Positions 7,704 to 16,929 of a stretch of 64,000 nt of DNA are shown piece after piece; within the stretch, counting starts at the first letter, position 1, and every line of letters begins with the position of its first letter. The DNA is taken from assembly GCF_000720115.1 (NCBI RefSeq), contig NZ_JOIR01000020.1, positions 1 through 64,000 on the forward strand, read 5' to 3'. Made by a program: the position numbers and the translations under genes. Source of the stretch: Streptomyces sp. NRRL F-2580 (GTDB taxonomy: Bacteria > Actinomycetota > Actinomycetes > Streptomycetales > Streptomycetaceae). The notes under the pieces were generated by a model. The model saw nothing but the letters and a program-made list of their open reading frames with translations. It searched no databases and was not told the origin of the DNA.

Positions 7704-8633
7704 TCAGAGGCCGCCGCCCCCGCCGTACGGCGCCTCGCCGTTCGCCCGCTCCTCGTACGCCCGCTCCTCGTGCGCCGTCTCGTCGTATGCCGTCTCGTCG
7801 AGCGCCTCCGTGATCGCGTCCACGCAGTCCTGGTCGAGCATCGTGGTGACGTGGGCGTCCTGGAGCCGGCCGAAGCCCGCGTCGTACACCGCCGCACTGA
7901 CGACGTAGCCGTCGGCGACCGGGAACGTACGGAAGATCCACTCGTCCCCGGTCCCCGAGGTCCCGTCCGGCCGCTGGACCCGCACGGCCCTGCCGTCCGG
8001 GCCGAATCCGAACTCCGTGAACCGGAACTGCATGCCCTGGCCGATGGCCTTGCTGTAGGCCTCCTTGAGGGTCCACAGCCGTACGAGCGCGTCGTTGCGC
8101 TCCGCCTCCGGCATCCCGGAGAGCAGCACCGACTCGTACGGCGTGCAGATGTGCCGGCCCAGCCCGCCGGCGTGCATCTCGCGGTCGGCCCGTTCCGCGT
8201 CCACCCCGATGAGGCCGGTGGTCGTCAGCCCGACGAGCAGCAGGTCCTCGGTGTGGCTGAGGCTGATGTCGATCTGGTCGCAGCCGCGCAGGTACGGACG
8301 TCCGGTCGGCCCGTAGGCCAGTTCCAGGTCCGCGGGATCGCTGTCGAGCACCGCGCTCGCCGCGTACTTCAGGAGCATCCGGGAGGCGGTGTAGCGGTCG
8401 CGGACCTCGGCGTGGGTCAGGTCGAGGTAGCGCGTCCAGTCCCGGCCGAGCAGCTCCCGCAGCCCGTCGCCGGACGGCACACGCGGTTCCAGGTCCCTCA
8501 GCCACGCGTAGACCAGCGCCGTCCCGTGCGTGGCGAGGTCCTCCCGGACCCGGTCCCACGAGTCGCCTCCCGGCACCACGGCGACGGGCGCGCCGAGCGG
8601 GGGGCCGAGCGAGGGGCTGCCCGGGGCAGTCAT
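7704..8633 (-). CDS. 4'-phosphopantetheinyl transferase, Sfp-type, cluster-linked
   Basis: 309 aa. It has the Sfp-type motifs GRPYL (111-115), ISLSHTED (123-130), GVDAER (143-148) and LWTLKEAYSKAIGQG (186-200). It should activate the two discrete ACPs and the PKS ACP of this operon. Its ATG overlaps the stop of the upstream ACP gene (ATGA), so it is translationally coupled and last in the operon. The C-terminus carries five 5-residue repeats (DETAY, DETAH, EERAY, EERAN, GEAPY) and then Gly5-Leu, an acidic tail beyond the usual domain. It is distinct from the PptT-like enzyme at 5537-6265. Confidence 0.92.
   Translation of the reverse strand: MTAPGSPSLGPPLGAPVAVVPGGDSWDRVREDLATHGTALVYAWLRDLEPRVPSGDGLRELLGRDWTRYLDLTHAEVRDRYTASRMLLKYAASAVLDSDPADLELAYGPTGRPYLRGCDQIDISLSHTEDLLLVGLTTTGLIGVDAERADREMHAGGLGRHICTPYESVLLSGMPEAERNDALVRLWTLKEAYSKAIGQGMQFRFTEFGFGPDGRAVRVQRPDGTSGTGDEWIFRTFPVADGYVVSAAVYDAGFGRLQDAHVTTMLDQDCVDAITEALDETAYDETAHEERAYEERANGEAPYGGGGGL
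7725..7799 (-). repeat. 15-bp tandem repeat encoding the transferase tail
   Basis: Five diverged 15-bp units encode residues 279-303 of the Sfp-type transferase. The unit keeps the frame, so copy number could vary without truncating the protein. Confidence 0.7.
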
Positions 8634-8866
8634 CCGTACTCCTTCACGAGGGTGTGGATCTCCCGGAGGCGGTGCGCCTCCAGCAGACGGTGTACCGGTA
8701 CCCGGTGGCCGGACTCCTCCAGGAGGGCTACCAGACGAAGCAGGTTAAGTGAGTCCCAGCCGGGCAGGTCCACCAGTGCGGTGTCCGCGCCCTCGGGAAT
8801 CGCGATGTCCAGGCCGAGGTCGTCACGGACCGTCCGCAGGAACCCGTCGAGGCTATCGATGCTCAT
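8630..8866 (-). CDS. Acyl carrier protein (glyceryl-ACP type)
   Basis: 78 aa. It is a stand-alone carrier protein with phosphopantetheine site GWDSLNLLRL (Ser at about residue 39). Immediately downstream of an FkbH-type enzyme, such a small ACP normally receives the glyceryl unit made from 1,3-bisphosphoglycerate. Its ATG (8866) lies inside the end of the FkbH-like gene, whose codons supply GGGGGA as RBS; the two overlap by 14 bp. Its own stop overlaps the transferase start. The ACP call is firm; the glyceryl cargo follows from neighbours. Confidence 0.9.
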   Translation of the reverse strand: MSIDSLDGFLRTVRDDLGLDIAIPEGADTALVDLPGWDSLNLLRLVALLEESGHRVPVHRLLEAHRLREIHTLVKEYG

Positions 8867-10787
8867 CGGTCCCCCTTCCCCCCGGGGTTTCGGTGATGCG
8901 CACGTGCGCGGGTACTTCCGGTACCCGCGCCAGGTCGTGGTGGAACCTCACCGCCGCGTCCGCCGGCCCGCCGGTCCCCACCCGCGTGAAGCCGCAGGAC
9001 GGGTAGAAGTCGCGGGCGCGGTGGTTGCGCGCGGTGGGGACGTACCGGGCGGTCACCCCGGACAGTCCGAGCGCGCGGGCCCGCTCCAACACCACGGCCA
9101 GGCAGGCCTGTTCGACCCCGCGGGCGAGCACCCGGCAGCTGAGCCACATGTTGTCCAGGTGCAGCACCCCTTCCGTGACGGTCCCGAGCACCGCTCCGAC
9201 CAGGCCGTTGTCGCCGAACCGGTCCGCGCTGCGGGCGGCGAGCAGCAGCCGCGCCGGGTCGGCGGCCAGGGCCGTCAGCCCGGACTCCGGGTGGCCCCCG
9301 CCGGCCAGGTTGAACTGGTGTGTGCGCAGGGTCAGCTGGGACATCCGGGCGAACTCGTGGGGGCGGGGCGGGCCGAGCCCGACCCGGACCTCCAGCGCCC
9401 GCAGGAACTCCTCGTGCGAGCCCGAACCCGCGTGCAGCGCCCGGCGTTCACGCTGCCTGTGGTACTCGCCGGTCCGGGCCCGGTCCTCGTCGGTCAGCCG
9501 CGGGGTGTCGAACCAGCCGTCGGCCAGCAGCCGGGTGATGTGCAGCGCGGGTTCCTCGTCGAGCGCCACGACGGCCACTTCGGGCGTCCCGTACCGTACC
9601 CGGGCGCGCTCGGCCGGTGAGTCGTCGGCGAAGACGAGGGCGTCCGTGCCGAGGTCCAGTTCGCGGGCGATGTCGGCCAGATTGGCGTCCTTGGGCGCCC
9701 AGTTGGCGTTGATCCGTACGAAGTCGCCCTCTCGCAGCACCAGATCGGGGTGGGTGCTCAGCGCCCGCAGGACCGGGCCCTCGTCGTTCTTGCTGCTGAC
9801 CGCGAGGAGCACGCCTTGGGAGCCGAGCTGTTTGACGCACTTCTGGAAGGCCCCGAAGGCCTCCCCGCGCAGGGTGCCGGCCGCCGCGATGCCCTCGGGC
9901 CCCTCCTCGCCGAGCACCCCGTCCCACAGGGTGTTGTCGAGGTCGAGCACCAGGCACTTGCGGACCCGGCCGGCCTGCGCGCGGGCCAGGTGCCCCACCT
10001 CGCGGGCATACGCGGCGAGGAGCTCCGCACCGAGCCGGACCTTGGCGTGGCCGGCCAGCCGCGGGTCGGTGACCGGCCCGCCCTCGCCGATCAGCGGGTC
10101 CAGGTCGATCACCACGAGCCGGCCGTCGGGATCGGACTCGGTGAGCCGCAGCAGCCGGGCGTTGAACTCCCGCCAGAGCGCGCCCAGGAGGGCCCGGGAG
10201 CGGTGGTCGATCAGCTGGTGGCTGCGGTCGCGCGGCAGCGGGACCGTGTTGAGCACCAGGGTCCCGGGGGCCCCTTCGGCCAGCGCGGCGCACCGGCCCA
10301 GCGCCTCCTCGGCCGCGCGTTCCACGTCCTCGGGCCGCCACACCGCGGGGACCTGCGCGAAGACGGTCTCGGCGTCGAGCAGGCACAGGGTGAGGTCCGG
10401 CCGGGCCGTCCGCAGCTCGCCGCCGGGGTCGGTCAGGTCGCGCAGGTACGTGCCGTGCTCGCCGAGTACCGGCTTCAGCAGCAGCCCGTGGCGGGCCAGT
10501 TCGCCCCGGAGGGGGTCGATGACGTGGCCGACGGTGGACTGGCCGGTGACCGCCACCGTCACGACGGGGGTCCTCGGGTGGTGGGCCAGCACGGCGTCGG
10601 CGTCGAGTCCGCCGAGCAGCCGGCCGGCCGCCGCCGCGGACACCGGCCCTCCCCCTGTCGTCCCGGGCCCGGCCCCGGGGCCGCCCGGCCCGCTCTCCTG
10701 CGCGAGCAGCTCGGGTACCTCGTCGTACGCCTTCTCCAGCAGACCCTGCGCGCGCAGTTCGCGCAGCCGGTCCAGTCCCGTCGTCAT
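8853..10787 (-). CDS. FkbH-like HAD-family glyceryl-S-ACP synthase
   Basis: 644 aa, the usual FkbH length. After a long N-terminal domain, the HAD-IIIC core begins at about 275 with LVLDLDNTLWDGVLG (nucleophile D282, D284). VSSKND and FADDSPAERARV follow as the later HAD motifs. A GNAT-like domain occupies the C-terminus. FkbH enzymes dephosphorylate 1,3-bisphosphoglycerate and load glyceryl on an ACP. That unit is used for methoxymalonyl-ACP, which also needs an O-methyltransferase and two dehydrogenases not seen here, or for tetronate rings. It starts 7 bp after the KASIII gene and overlaps the ACP gene. The context favours the tetronate route. Confidence 0.92.
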   Translation of the reverse strand: MTTGLDRLRELRAQGLLEKAYDEVPELLAQESGPGGPGAGPGTTGGGPVSAAAAGRLLGGLDADAVLAHHPRTPVVTVAVTGQSTVGHVIDPLRGELARHGLLLKPVLGEHGTYLRDLTDPGGELRTARPDLTLCLLDAETVFAQVPAVWRPEDVERAAEEALGRCAALAEGAPGTLVLNTVPLPRDRSHQLIDHRSRALLGALWREFNARLLRLTESDPDGRLVVIDLDPLIGEGGPVTDPRLAGHAKVRLGAELLAAYAREVGHLARAQAGRVRKCLVLDLDNTLWDGVLGEEGPEGIAAAGTLRGEAFGAFQKCVKQLGSQGVLLAVSSKNDEGPVLRALSTHPDLVLREGDFVRINANWAPKDANLADIARELDLGTDALVFADDSPAERARVRYGTPEVAVVALDEEPALHITRLLADGWFDTPRLTDEDRARTGEYHRQRERRALHAGSGSHEEFLRALEVRVGLGPPRPHEFARMSQLTLRTHQFNLAGGGHPESGLTALAADPARLLLAARSADRFGDNGLVGAVLGTVTEGVLHLDNMWLSCRVLARGVEQACLAVVLERARALGLSGVTARYVPTARNHRARDFYPSCGFTRVGTGGPADAAVRFHHDLARVPEVPAHVRITETPGGRGTDEHR

Positions 10788-10794
10788 CGGCGCC

Positions 10795-11853
10795 TCACAC
10801 CTTCTCCAGGGCGAACCCGGCCCGGATCCACCTGCTGGACTCCACGCACAGGGCCACCGCCCGGTCCCCGACGGCGAACTGCGGGAGCAGCCGCTCCAGT
10901 TGCAGGAAAGGCAGGGCGTTGCCCGTGTTGCCGGTGTCGGACACGCAGGACACCTCCCGGGCGGGGCCGGGCGGCAGCCGCTCGACGATGCGCGCGGTCA
11001 TCCGCTCGGAGAGCTGGGGCGGCAGCAGGAAGCCGATGTCGTCGAGGCTCCATCCGAGCCCCCCGAGCAGCTCCCAGAGGATCTCCACGGCGATCTTCGG
11101 CACGTGCTCCTCGATCGCCTTGTAGTCCTCGGCCAGCATCCGCCGCTCCGAGTCGCGGTCGGTGGTCCCGTACCAGTCCAGGAGCTGGCCCGGCGGACGG
11201 CCCTGCCCGGTCCAGGAGTTCAGCACCGCCCGTACGGCGACCCGCTCGCCCTCGGGCTCGTCCGTGAGGACGGCGGCGCCGGCCCCGTCCCCGAAGAGGA
11301 CGTGGTTGACCAGTTCCTCGGTGGGCATCCGGGCGGTGTCCCGCCGCGGCGACAGGAACCGGTGCGTGACGTCCCCGCCGAGGATCAGGCCGGCCCGGTG
11401 GCCGCCGAGGATCAGGGTGCGGCCCAGGTCGAGGGCCTGGACGGCGCCGGAGCAGCCCGCCTGGACCTGGTAGACCGGCAGGTGGTCGAGGCCCAGGCGG
11501 TCGGCGACCTCGCTCGCGGTGGTCGGCAGGAGCAGGTCGGGGGTCGCGGTCGCGAGCACCACGAACTCGATGTCGGCGGGGCCCGTTCCCGCGGCGCTCA
11601 TGGCCTGGGCGCCGGCCTCGGCGCACAGGTCGGCGAGCGAGCCGCGGACCTCTCCGGTGACCGGGTCCCAGCCGAAGTGCCGGGTCCTGGTGCCGACGAA
11701 GATGTCGATCCACTCCTCGCTCACGCCCAGCAGCGCACCGAGGGCGCTGTTGTCCACCGGGTCGCCGGGCAGCGCCGTACCGGTCGCCGCGAGGTAGACC
11801 GTGGCGCGGTCCGCCGCGTCCGCCGCCTTCGTCGCCTCCGTCGCCCGCGTCAT
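10795..11853 (-). CDS. FabH-like ketosynthase III with altered catalytic His position
   Basis: 352 aa KASIII fold. The nucleophile is C134 in QVQAGCSGA. The Asn of the triad is N309 in SDTGNTGNA. Where FabH has VPHQAN, this protein reads LPPQLS, so the catalytic His is Pro279 and the motif Asn is Ser. It should still accept an acyl group but may not decarboxylate malonyl-ACP in the standard way. KASIII-like proteins next to FkbH and an ACP catalyse the C-C and C-O bond formation that closes tetronate rings, and that is the likely role here. It is coupled to the PKS gene by an ATGA overlap. A housekeeping FabH is unlikely given the missing His and context. Confidence 0.88.
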   Translation of the reverse strand: MTRATEATKAADAADRATVYLAATGTALPGDPVDNSALGALLGVSEEWIDIFVGTRTRHFGWDPVTGEVRGSLADLCAEAGAQAMSAAGTGPADIEFVVLATATPDLLLPTTASEVADRLGLDHLPVYQVQAGCSGAVQALDLGRTLILGGHRAGLILGGDVTHRFLSPRRDTARMPTEELVNHVLFGDGAGAAVLTDEPEGERVAVRAVLNSWTGQGRPPGQLLDWYGTTDRDSERRMLAEDYKAIEEHVPKIAVEILWELLGGLGWSLDDIGFLLPPQLSERMTARIVERLPPGPAREVSCVSDTGNTGNALPFLQLERLLPQFAVGDRAVALCVESSRWIRAGFALEKV

Positions 11854-14819
11854 GCCGACCTCGCCAGGAGCATGTCGTCGAGGAAGGCGGCCAGCGACCC
11901 GACCGAGCGCAGCGCGGGCAGCATCTCCTGCACGGAGACCTCGCCGACCCGTGGCAGCCTGGCCTCCACCTGGTTCTTGAGCTGCATGATCATCACGGAG
12001 TCGAAGCCGAGGTCCTCGTAGAAGCGGGCCTCGCGCACGACGCGTTCCGGCGGGTAGCCGCCGACCTCGGTGACGGCCTGGACGACCGCGAGCAGCACCG
12101 GATCGTCGGCGTGGGTCGCGGTGCCGGTCCCGGAAGGCGCGGCGAGCGGCGGGACGGTGACCGGCGGGACGGCGACCAGCCCGGCCGGCTGCGGCTGGGG
12201 CTGGGGCTGGGGCTGGGCGGTGTGCACGAGCGCCTGCCGGTCCCAGTGGCGCTGCGCCGACGAGAAGACGTACGGGCTCAGCGCTTCGACGACCCGGTGC
12301 CCCGGTTCGTACAGCTCCTCCCAGAGCGGGTCCAGCCCGCCCCGGTACAGGGCGGCGACGGTCGCCGCCAGTTCCCTCCCCGTCGCCCCGGCGCCCGGGG
12401 CGGGGTGCAGGAGCTCCGCCGCCGCCGCGCGACCGCTCCGGGCGGCGATCTGCAGGAGCGTGCCGCGCGGGCCGATCTCGATCAGATGGGTGGGGGCGAC
12501 GTCGGCGACGAGCGCGCCGAGCGCGGTGTCCATGAGCACGGGCTCCTCGATCTGGTCGGCCCAGTAGCCGGCGTCCATGAGCTCGTGGCGCAGCATCCGG
12601 CCGTGCCGGGTCGAGGCCACCGGCACGGCGGGCGCCCGGCTGCGCACCGACTCGGTGCGCAGGCCGGCGGCGGCCGGGGCCATCAGCGGCGAGTGGAAGG
12701 CGTGGGAGACGGGCAGCCGCTCGACCCGTACGCCGCGCCCCGCGAGCGCCCGCCCGATCCGCTCCAGCGCCTCCAGCGGTCCGGAGACCACGGTGTCCGC
12801 GGGGCCGTTGAGCGCGGCCAGGACCGTGCCCGGCTCCGCCGCCAGCAGCTCGGTGAGCCCCTCTGGGCCGGTGGCGGCGGCGATCATGCCGCCGCCCGCG
12901 GGCAGTTCGCCCGTCAGGGCGCCGCGCCGGACCACCAGGCGGGCGGCCTCGTCGAGGGGGAGGGCCCCGGCGGTCACGGCGGCGGCGTACTCGCCCAGGC
13001 TGTGGCCGAGGACGGCCGCCGGGGTGATCCCGAGCGAGGCGAGGGTACGGGCCAGCGCGCAGCCGACGGCGAACAGCGCCGGCTGGGCGAACTCGGGCCG
13101 GTGCACCCGTTCGTCGCCGCTGAGGATCAGCTCGCGCACCGACGTGCCGAGGTGAGCCGCGAGCGCCTCGTCGGCCTCGGCGAGGTGGCGCCGGTAGGCC
13201 GGGGAGTCGCGGTGGAGGCCCGCCGTCATGCCGGGGAACTCGCTGCCCTGGCCGGTGAAGAGGAAGGCCACGACCGGCCTGTCCCACGGGCGCCCACCGC
13301 TCCCGGCCGCGTCCTGCGGGTCCGCCGCGCGGCGCAGTGCGGATACGAGCTCGTCGGTGTCGCGCACGGGGACCGCGAACCGGTGCGGCAGACCGGTCTT
13401 GATCCGGTTGCTGCTCCAGCACAGGGCCGCCGCGCCGCCGCGCGGCCGCCGGGCCACCGCTTCGGCCTGCGCGGCGAGGTTGCGGCGCAGCGCCTCGGGG
13501 GTGTCGCCGCTGACGGTGAAGACGCCGACGGCGTCGCGCGCCCCGCCCGTACGGGCTCGCGCGGCGAGCGGGATCCGGGGCGCCGAGCCGAGCACGGCGT
13601 GGGCGTTCGTACCGCCCATGCCGAAGCTGCTGACGCCCGCGAGGCTCTCCCCGCGCGGCAGCCGCATCGGGGACTTCAGCAGCCGCATGCCGCGTTCGCC
13701 GAGCCGCAGCCGCGGGTTCTCGCGGTCGGCGAACAGGCTGGCGGGGACGATCCGGTGGTGCAGGGCCAGCACGGTCTTGATGAGGCCGGCGATGCCGGCC
13801 GCGCCCTCGGTGTGGCCCAGGTTGCCCTTGACGGAGCCGATCGCGCACGGGGTCTCGCGCGGGACCCCGTGGACCGCGCCGAGCGCCGCGCACTCGATGG
13901 CGTCGCCGAGTACGGTCCCGGTGCCGTGCGCCTCCACGAAGGCGACCTGGTCGGGGGTGACCCCGGCGCGCCGGTACGCGAAGTCCAGCACCCGCTGCTG
14001 CGACCAGCGGTTGGGGGCGATCACCCCGTTGCTGCGGCCGTCCTGGTTGACGGCGCTGCCGCGCAGGACGGCGTAGATCCGCTGTCCGTCGGCGAGGGCG
14101 TCCTCCAGCCGGCGCAGCACCACCAGGCCCACGCCGTCGCTGCGTCCGATCCCGTCGGCGTCGGCGCTGAAGGGCTTGCAGCGTCCGTCGGAGGCGGCCA
14201 GGCCCAGCTGGCCGTAGACCATGCCCAGAGAGGGCGAGAGCACGATGTTGACCCCGCCGGCCAGGGCGGTGTCGCACTCCCCGGTCAGCAGGGAGCCCGC
14301 GGCGAGGTGGACGGCGACGAGCGAGGACGAGCAGGCCGTGTCGACGGCCAGGCTCGGTCCGGTGAAGTTGAAGTGGTAGGAGATCCGGTTCGCCGCCATG
14401 CCGGCGCTGCTGCCGGCGCCGAGCAGCGGGGTGACGCGGGCGAGGTCGCTCATGGTGAGGCGGCCCCATTCGCCGCCCATCACGCCGACGAACACGCCGG
14501 TCTCGGTGCCCGCGAGGTCGCCGGGGGCGCGCCCCGAGTCCTCCAGCGCCCGCCAGGCGCAGGGCAGCAGCAGCCGGTGGTGCGGGTCCATCGCGGCGGC
14601 CTCGCGCGGGGTGACGGAGAAGAAGTCGCTGTCGAAGACATCGGCGTCGTCGATGAAACCGCCGCTGCCGCTGACGGCGGGGAAGTCCCCGGCCTCCCAG
14701 CGCTGCGCGGGGACGGGGCCGATGCCGTCCCCGCCGCGCATCAGCAGGTCCCAGTACGCCTGCACGCCCGCCGCCCCGGGGAACGCGCAGTCGATCCCGA
14801 CGACGGCGATGTCCCCCAT
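11850..14819 (-). CDS. Type I polyketide synthase, single KS-AT-ACP module
   Basis: 989 aa. The KS spans about 1-415: DTACSSS with C163, EAHGTGT with H298, NLGHTEG with H336. The AT spans about 515-790: GHSLGE with S607, and HAFH at 706-709, the malonyl-CoA signature. A Pro-Gln repeat linker (QPQPQPQPQP) precedes the C-terminal ACP, phosphopantetheine site S941 in GFDSVMIMQ. There is no KR, DH, ER or TE, so one pass would give an unreduced beta-ketoacyl-ACP. It starts at ATG 14819, overlapping the stop of the upstream ACP gene. It probably extends the fatty acyl chain delivered by the ligase and ACP and hands a beta-ketoacyl thioester to the KASIII. Confidence 0.93.
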   Translation of the reverse strand: MGDIAVVGIDCAFPGAAGVQAYWDLLMRGGDGIGPVPAQRWEAGDFPAVSGSGGFIDDADVFDSDFFSVTPREAAAMDPHHRLLLPCAWRALEDSGRAPGDLAGTETGVFVGVMGGEWGRLTMSDLARVTPLLGAGSSAGMAANRISYHFNFTGPSLAVDTACSSSLVAVHLAAGSLLTGECDTALAGGVNIVLSPSLGMVYGQLGLAASDGRCKPFSADADGIGRSDGVGLVVLRRLEDALADGQRIYAVLRGSAVNQDGRSNGVIAPNRWSQQRVLDFAYRRAGVTPDQVAFVEAHGTGTVLGDAIECAALGAVHGVPRETPCAIGSVKGNLGHTEGAAGIAGLIKTVLALHHRIVPASLFADRENPRLRLGERGMRLLKSPMRLPRGESLAGVSSFGMGGTNAHAVLGSAPRIPLAARARTGGARDAVGVFTVSGDTPEALRRNLAAQAEAVARRPRGGAAALCWSSNRIKTGLPHRFAVPVRDTDELVSALRRAADPQDAAGSGGRPWDRPVVAFLFTGQGSEFPGMTAGLHRDSPAYRRHLAEADEALAAHLGTSVRELILSGDERVHRPEFAQPALFAVGCALARTLASLGITPAAVLGHSLGEYAAAVTAGALPLDEAARLVVRRGALTGELPAGGGMIAAATGPEGLTELLAAEPGTVLAALNGPADTVVSGPLEALERIGRALAGRGVRVERLPVSHAFHSPLMAPAAAGLRTESVRSRAPAVPVASTRHGRMLRHELMDAGYWADQIEEPVLMDTALGALVADVAPTHLIEIGPRGTLLQIAARSGRAAAAELLHPAPGAGATGRELAATVAALYRGGLDPLWEELYEPGHRVVEALSPYVFSSAQRHWDRQALVHTAQPQPQPQPQPAGLVAVPPVTVPPLAAPSGTGTATHADDPVLLAVVQAVTEVGGYPPERVVREARFYEDLGFDSVMIMQLKNQVEARLPRVGEVSVQEMLPALRSVGSLAAFLDDMLLARSA

Positions 14820-15121
14820 CAGTGCCGGCCCCGCGCGTCCGGCGTGCCGGCCGGGAGCGCCGTGGACAGGTAGCCGACCAGGCTGGTCACGGTCGGGTGG
14901 TCCCAGAGCAGCGTGGGCTCCACCTCCAGGCCGAACTCGTCCTCCAGGTCGCCGCACAGGCTGAGCGCCGCCACCGAGTCCATGCCGTACTCGGCGAGCG
15001 GCACGTTCGGGTCGATCGTCTCGGGTGCGCGCCGCAGGTAGAGCGAGAGCCGGGCGTACAGCCACTCGTGCGGCAGCACGCCGTCGATGGCCGCGGCGGG
15101 CCGAGCGGTGGGAACGGTCAT
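14819..15121 (-). CDS. Acyl carrier protein (fatty acyl acceptor type)
   Basis: 100 aa. It has carrier motif EYGMDSVAALSL (Ser at about residue 48) and a WDHPTV segment typical of PKS-type ACPs. It lies between the acyl-CoA dehydrogenase and PKS genes, where it is well placed to receive the acyl-adenylate product of the fatty acyl-AMP ligase and present it to the dehydrogenase and the KS. It starts at ATG 15121 after AAGGAG and overlaps the PKS start (ATGA). Cargo is inferred from order. Confidence 0.9.
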   Translation of the reverse strand: MTVPTARPAAAIDGVLPHEWLYARLSLYLRRAPETIDPNVPLAEYGMDSVAALSLCGDLEDEFGLEVEPTLLWDHPTVTSLVGYLSTALPAGTPDARGRH

Positions 15122-15174
15122 CGTGGGACTCCTTCAGTGCGTACGGCGCGTCCGCCGGCCGGCCGGGGGACCGG

Positions 15175-16929
15175 TCAGCCGGGGAGGGGCGTGGAGTAGA
15201 GGTCGTAGCTGATCTGGGTGCTGAAGCGGAGCTGGACCTCGTGCCGGATCCGGGTCTCGCACTCCGCCGGCAGATCGGCGACGCGCGTGCCCAGCCGGCG
15301 GGCGATGCGGTGGAGTGCGGCGGCGGCCCAGGACGGGTCGGCGAGGAACGGGTCGGGGCCGTAGCGGCCCTGGTCCCACAGCCCCAGCACGGCGGCCGCG
15401 GCGAGCAGCAGCGCGTACCGGTCCATGAGGGCGAACTTGGCGGGCTGGGCGGTGGCCGATGCGCCGGCCGCGTCCAGTCGCAGCACCCGGGCCCGTACGT
15501 CGCGGAACTCCTCGACGAGCTGCCCGGCGAGCGTGCGCAGGGCGCTCTCGACGGGGCCGGTGCCGTCGATGCCGGCGCTGACGGCGAGCATGGTCGCGCT
15601 GAGGGAGTCCCGGCCGCACGCGAGGCTGAGCCGGTCGGTCCGCAGCGGCGGCAGGTCGCCCCGCAGCCGGAACAGCCCGGCGGGCGCCTCGTCCTCGACG
15701 AACCAGGAGGCCCGTGCCAGCCGCGGCATCTGCGGGATGACGGTGGCCTGGCAGGCGACGGTCCCGGCGTGGCCGAGGCTGAGCACCGGTACGTCCCTGA
15801 CGTGCTTCTGGAAGATGCCGAGGGTGCCCTCGCGGGTGTAGAAGCCGGAGCCGAGCACGATGGACAGGTCGTACATGGCCTCGGTGAGCACGCGGGGCAG
15901 CAGGTACTTGAGCGCCGCCGAGTAGACGCTGGTCTCGGCGGGCAGCAGGTGCAGGGCCCGGGTGGCGACGACGGAGAGGGCGTCGTACAGCAGCAGGTTG
16001 ACGAAGGCGTTGGTGAGCGCCGCGCCGGTGCGGCCGCCGTCACCGCGGCCGCCCGCCTGCCAGCCACCGGAGCGCTCCCGGTCGAAGCGGACGGCGGTGC
16101 GCAGGCTGGTGTCGAGGGCCGCCACGGCCGTCGCGGCGATCACGGTCCGGCTGATCTGGAAGGACCGCAGGGCGGTCGTGATCCCGCTTCCCTCCGGGCC
16201 GAGCAGGGCGGAGCCGGGCACCGGACAGTCGTCGAACTCGACCCCGGCGAACCGGCAGCCGCGCAGCCCGACGGGGGTCCGGCGGGCTGTCACCGCGGCC
16301 CGTGCGTCCGTCAGCTGCCCGGGTTCCAGGAGGAGCACCGAGTGGCTGCGGCTGCCGGGGGCCGGGTCGGTACGGCAGAACAGCACCAGCGCCCCCGCCC
16401 GCTCCAGGTCGTTGACCATGGGCTTGCCGCCGCTGATCAGATAGCCGTCGCCGCTGCGGCGGGCGGTGACCTGGCTGCGTACGTAGTCGTTGCTGTGGGC
16501 GGTCTCGTGCTGTGCGATGGCCGCCTTGCCGCCGTCGCGCAGCAGGCCCGCGAGCCAGTGCCGCTGCCGGGAGTTCCCGGCGGTCCAGACGTCGGAGGCC
16601 GCCATGAAGGTGGTCATGCCGTGGCCCATGGCCAGGCCCACGTCCCGGCGGAAGACCGGGCGCATGATCCTGACCAGGGTGTCCATCCCGTCGAGCCGCC
16701 CGCCCAGGGCGCGCGGGATGTACTCGTCGGTGATGCCGAACCCGTCGAGCAGCGCCTCGCCGGCGGCGAAGGGCACCGCGGCCCGGTCGGCCTCCAGCAG
16801 CGCGGTGTAGCCGACCGGGTTGGCCGGGTCCGAGGGGTCGCCGAACAGCTCCTCCAGCTCGGCCACCCGGGCCCGGACGGTCCTCTCGCGGTGCTGGGCC
16901 ACTGCCTGGTCGCCGAGGAGCGACGTCAC
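15175..16929 (-). CDS. Large acyl-CoA/acyl-ACP dehydrogenase family protein
   Basis: 584 aa, longer than the typical 380-aa enzyme. The N-terminal half matches acyl-CoA dehydrogenases (PRALGG, GHGMTTFMA, GKAAIAQHETAHSND, GGKPMVND). The core helical region around ISRTVIAATAVAALD and LGSGFYTREGTLGIFQKHVRDVP follows. A C-terminal helical extension of about 130 residues is similar to that of long acyl-chain dehydrogenases. Paired with a fatty acyl-AMP ligase and an ACP, it probably introduces a double bond into the ACP-bound chain, as in lipopeptide starter pathways. It starts at GTG 16929, overlapping the ligase stop (GTGA); GTG 16932 is equally possible, and GGAGG serves both. I could not assign the catalytic base with certainty. 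Confidence 0.85.
   Translation of the reverse strand: MTSLLGDQAVAQHRERTVRARVAELEELFGDPSDPANPVGYTALLEADRAAVPFAAGEALLDGFGITDEYIPRALGGRLDGMDTLVRIMRPVFRRDVGLAMGHGMTTFMAASDVWTAGNSRQRHWLAGLLRDGGKAAIAQHETAHSNDYVRSQVTARRSGDGYLISGGKPMVNDLERAGALVLFCRTDPAPGSRSHSVLLLEPGQLTDARAAVTARRTPVGLRGCRFAGVEFDDCPVPGSALLGPEGSGITTALRSFQISRTVIAATAVAALDTSLRTAVRFDRERSGGWQAGGRGDGGRTGAALTNAFVNLLLYDALSVVATRALHLLPAETSVYSAALKYLLPRVLTEAMYDLSIVLGSGFYTREGTLGIFQKHVRDVPVLSLGHAGTVACQATVIPQMPRLARASWFVEDEAPAGLFRLRGDLPPLRTDRLSLACGRDSLSATMLAVSAGIDGTGPVESALRTLAGQLVEEFRDVRARVLRLDAAGASATAQPAKFALMDRYALLLAAAAVLGLWDQGRYGPDPFLADPSWAAAALHRIARRLGTRVADLPAECETRIRHEVQLRFSTQISYDLYSTPLPG

Noticed and set aside
8853..10787. FkbH as part of methoxymalonyl-ACP extender synthesis
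   Set aside because: No matching O-methyltransferase or 3-hydroxyacyl dehydrogenase is in the window, and the only AT carries the malonyl-type HAFH motif. A KASIII neighbour favours tetronate chemistry, though genes outside the window cannot be excluded.
10795..11853. Housekeeping fatty-acid FabH
   Set aside because: It is embedded and translationally coupled in the PKS operon, and the catalytic His motif is replaced.
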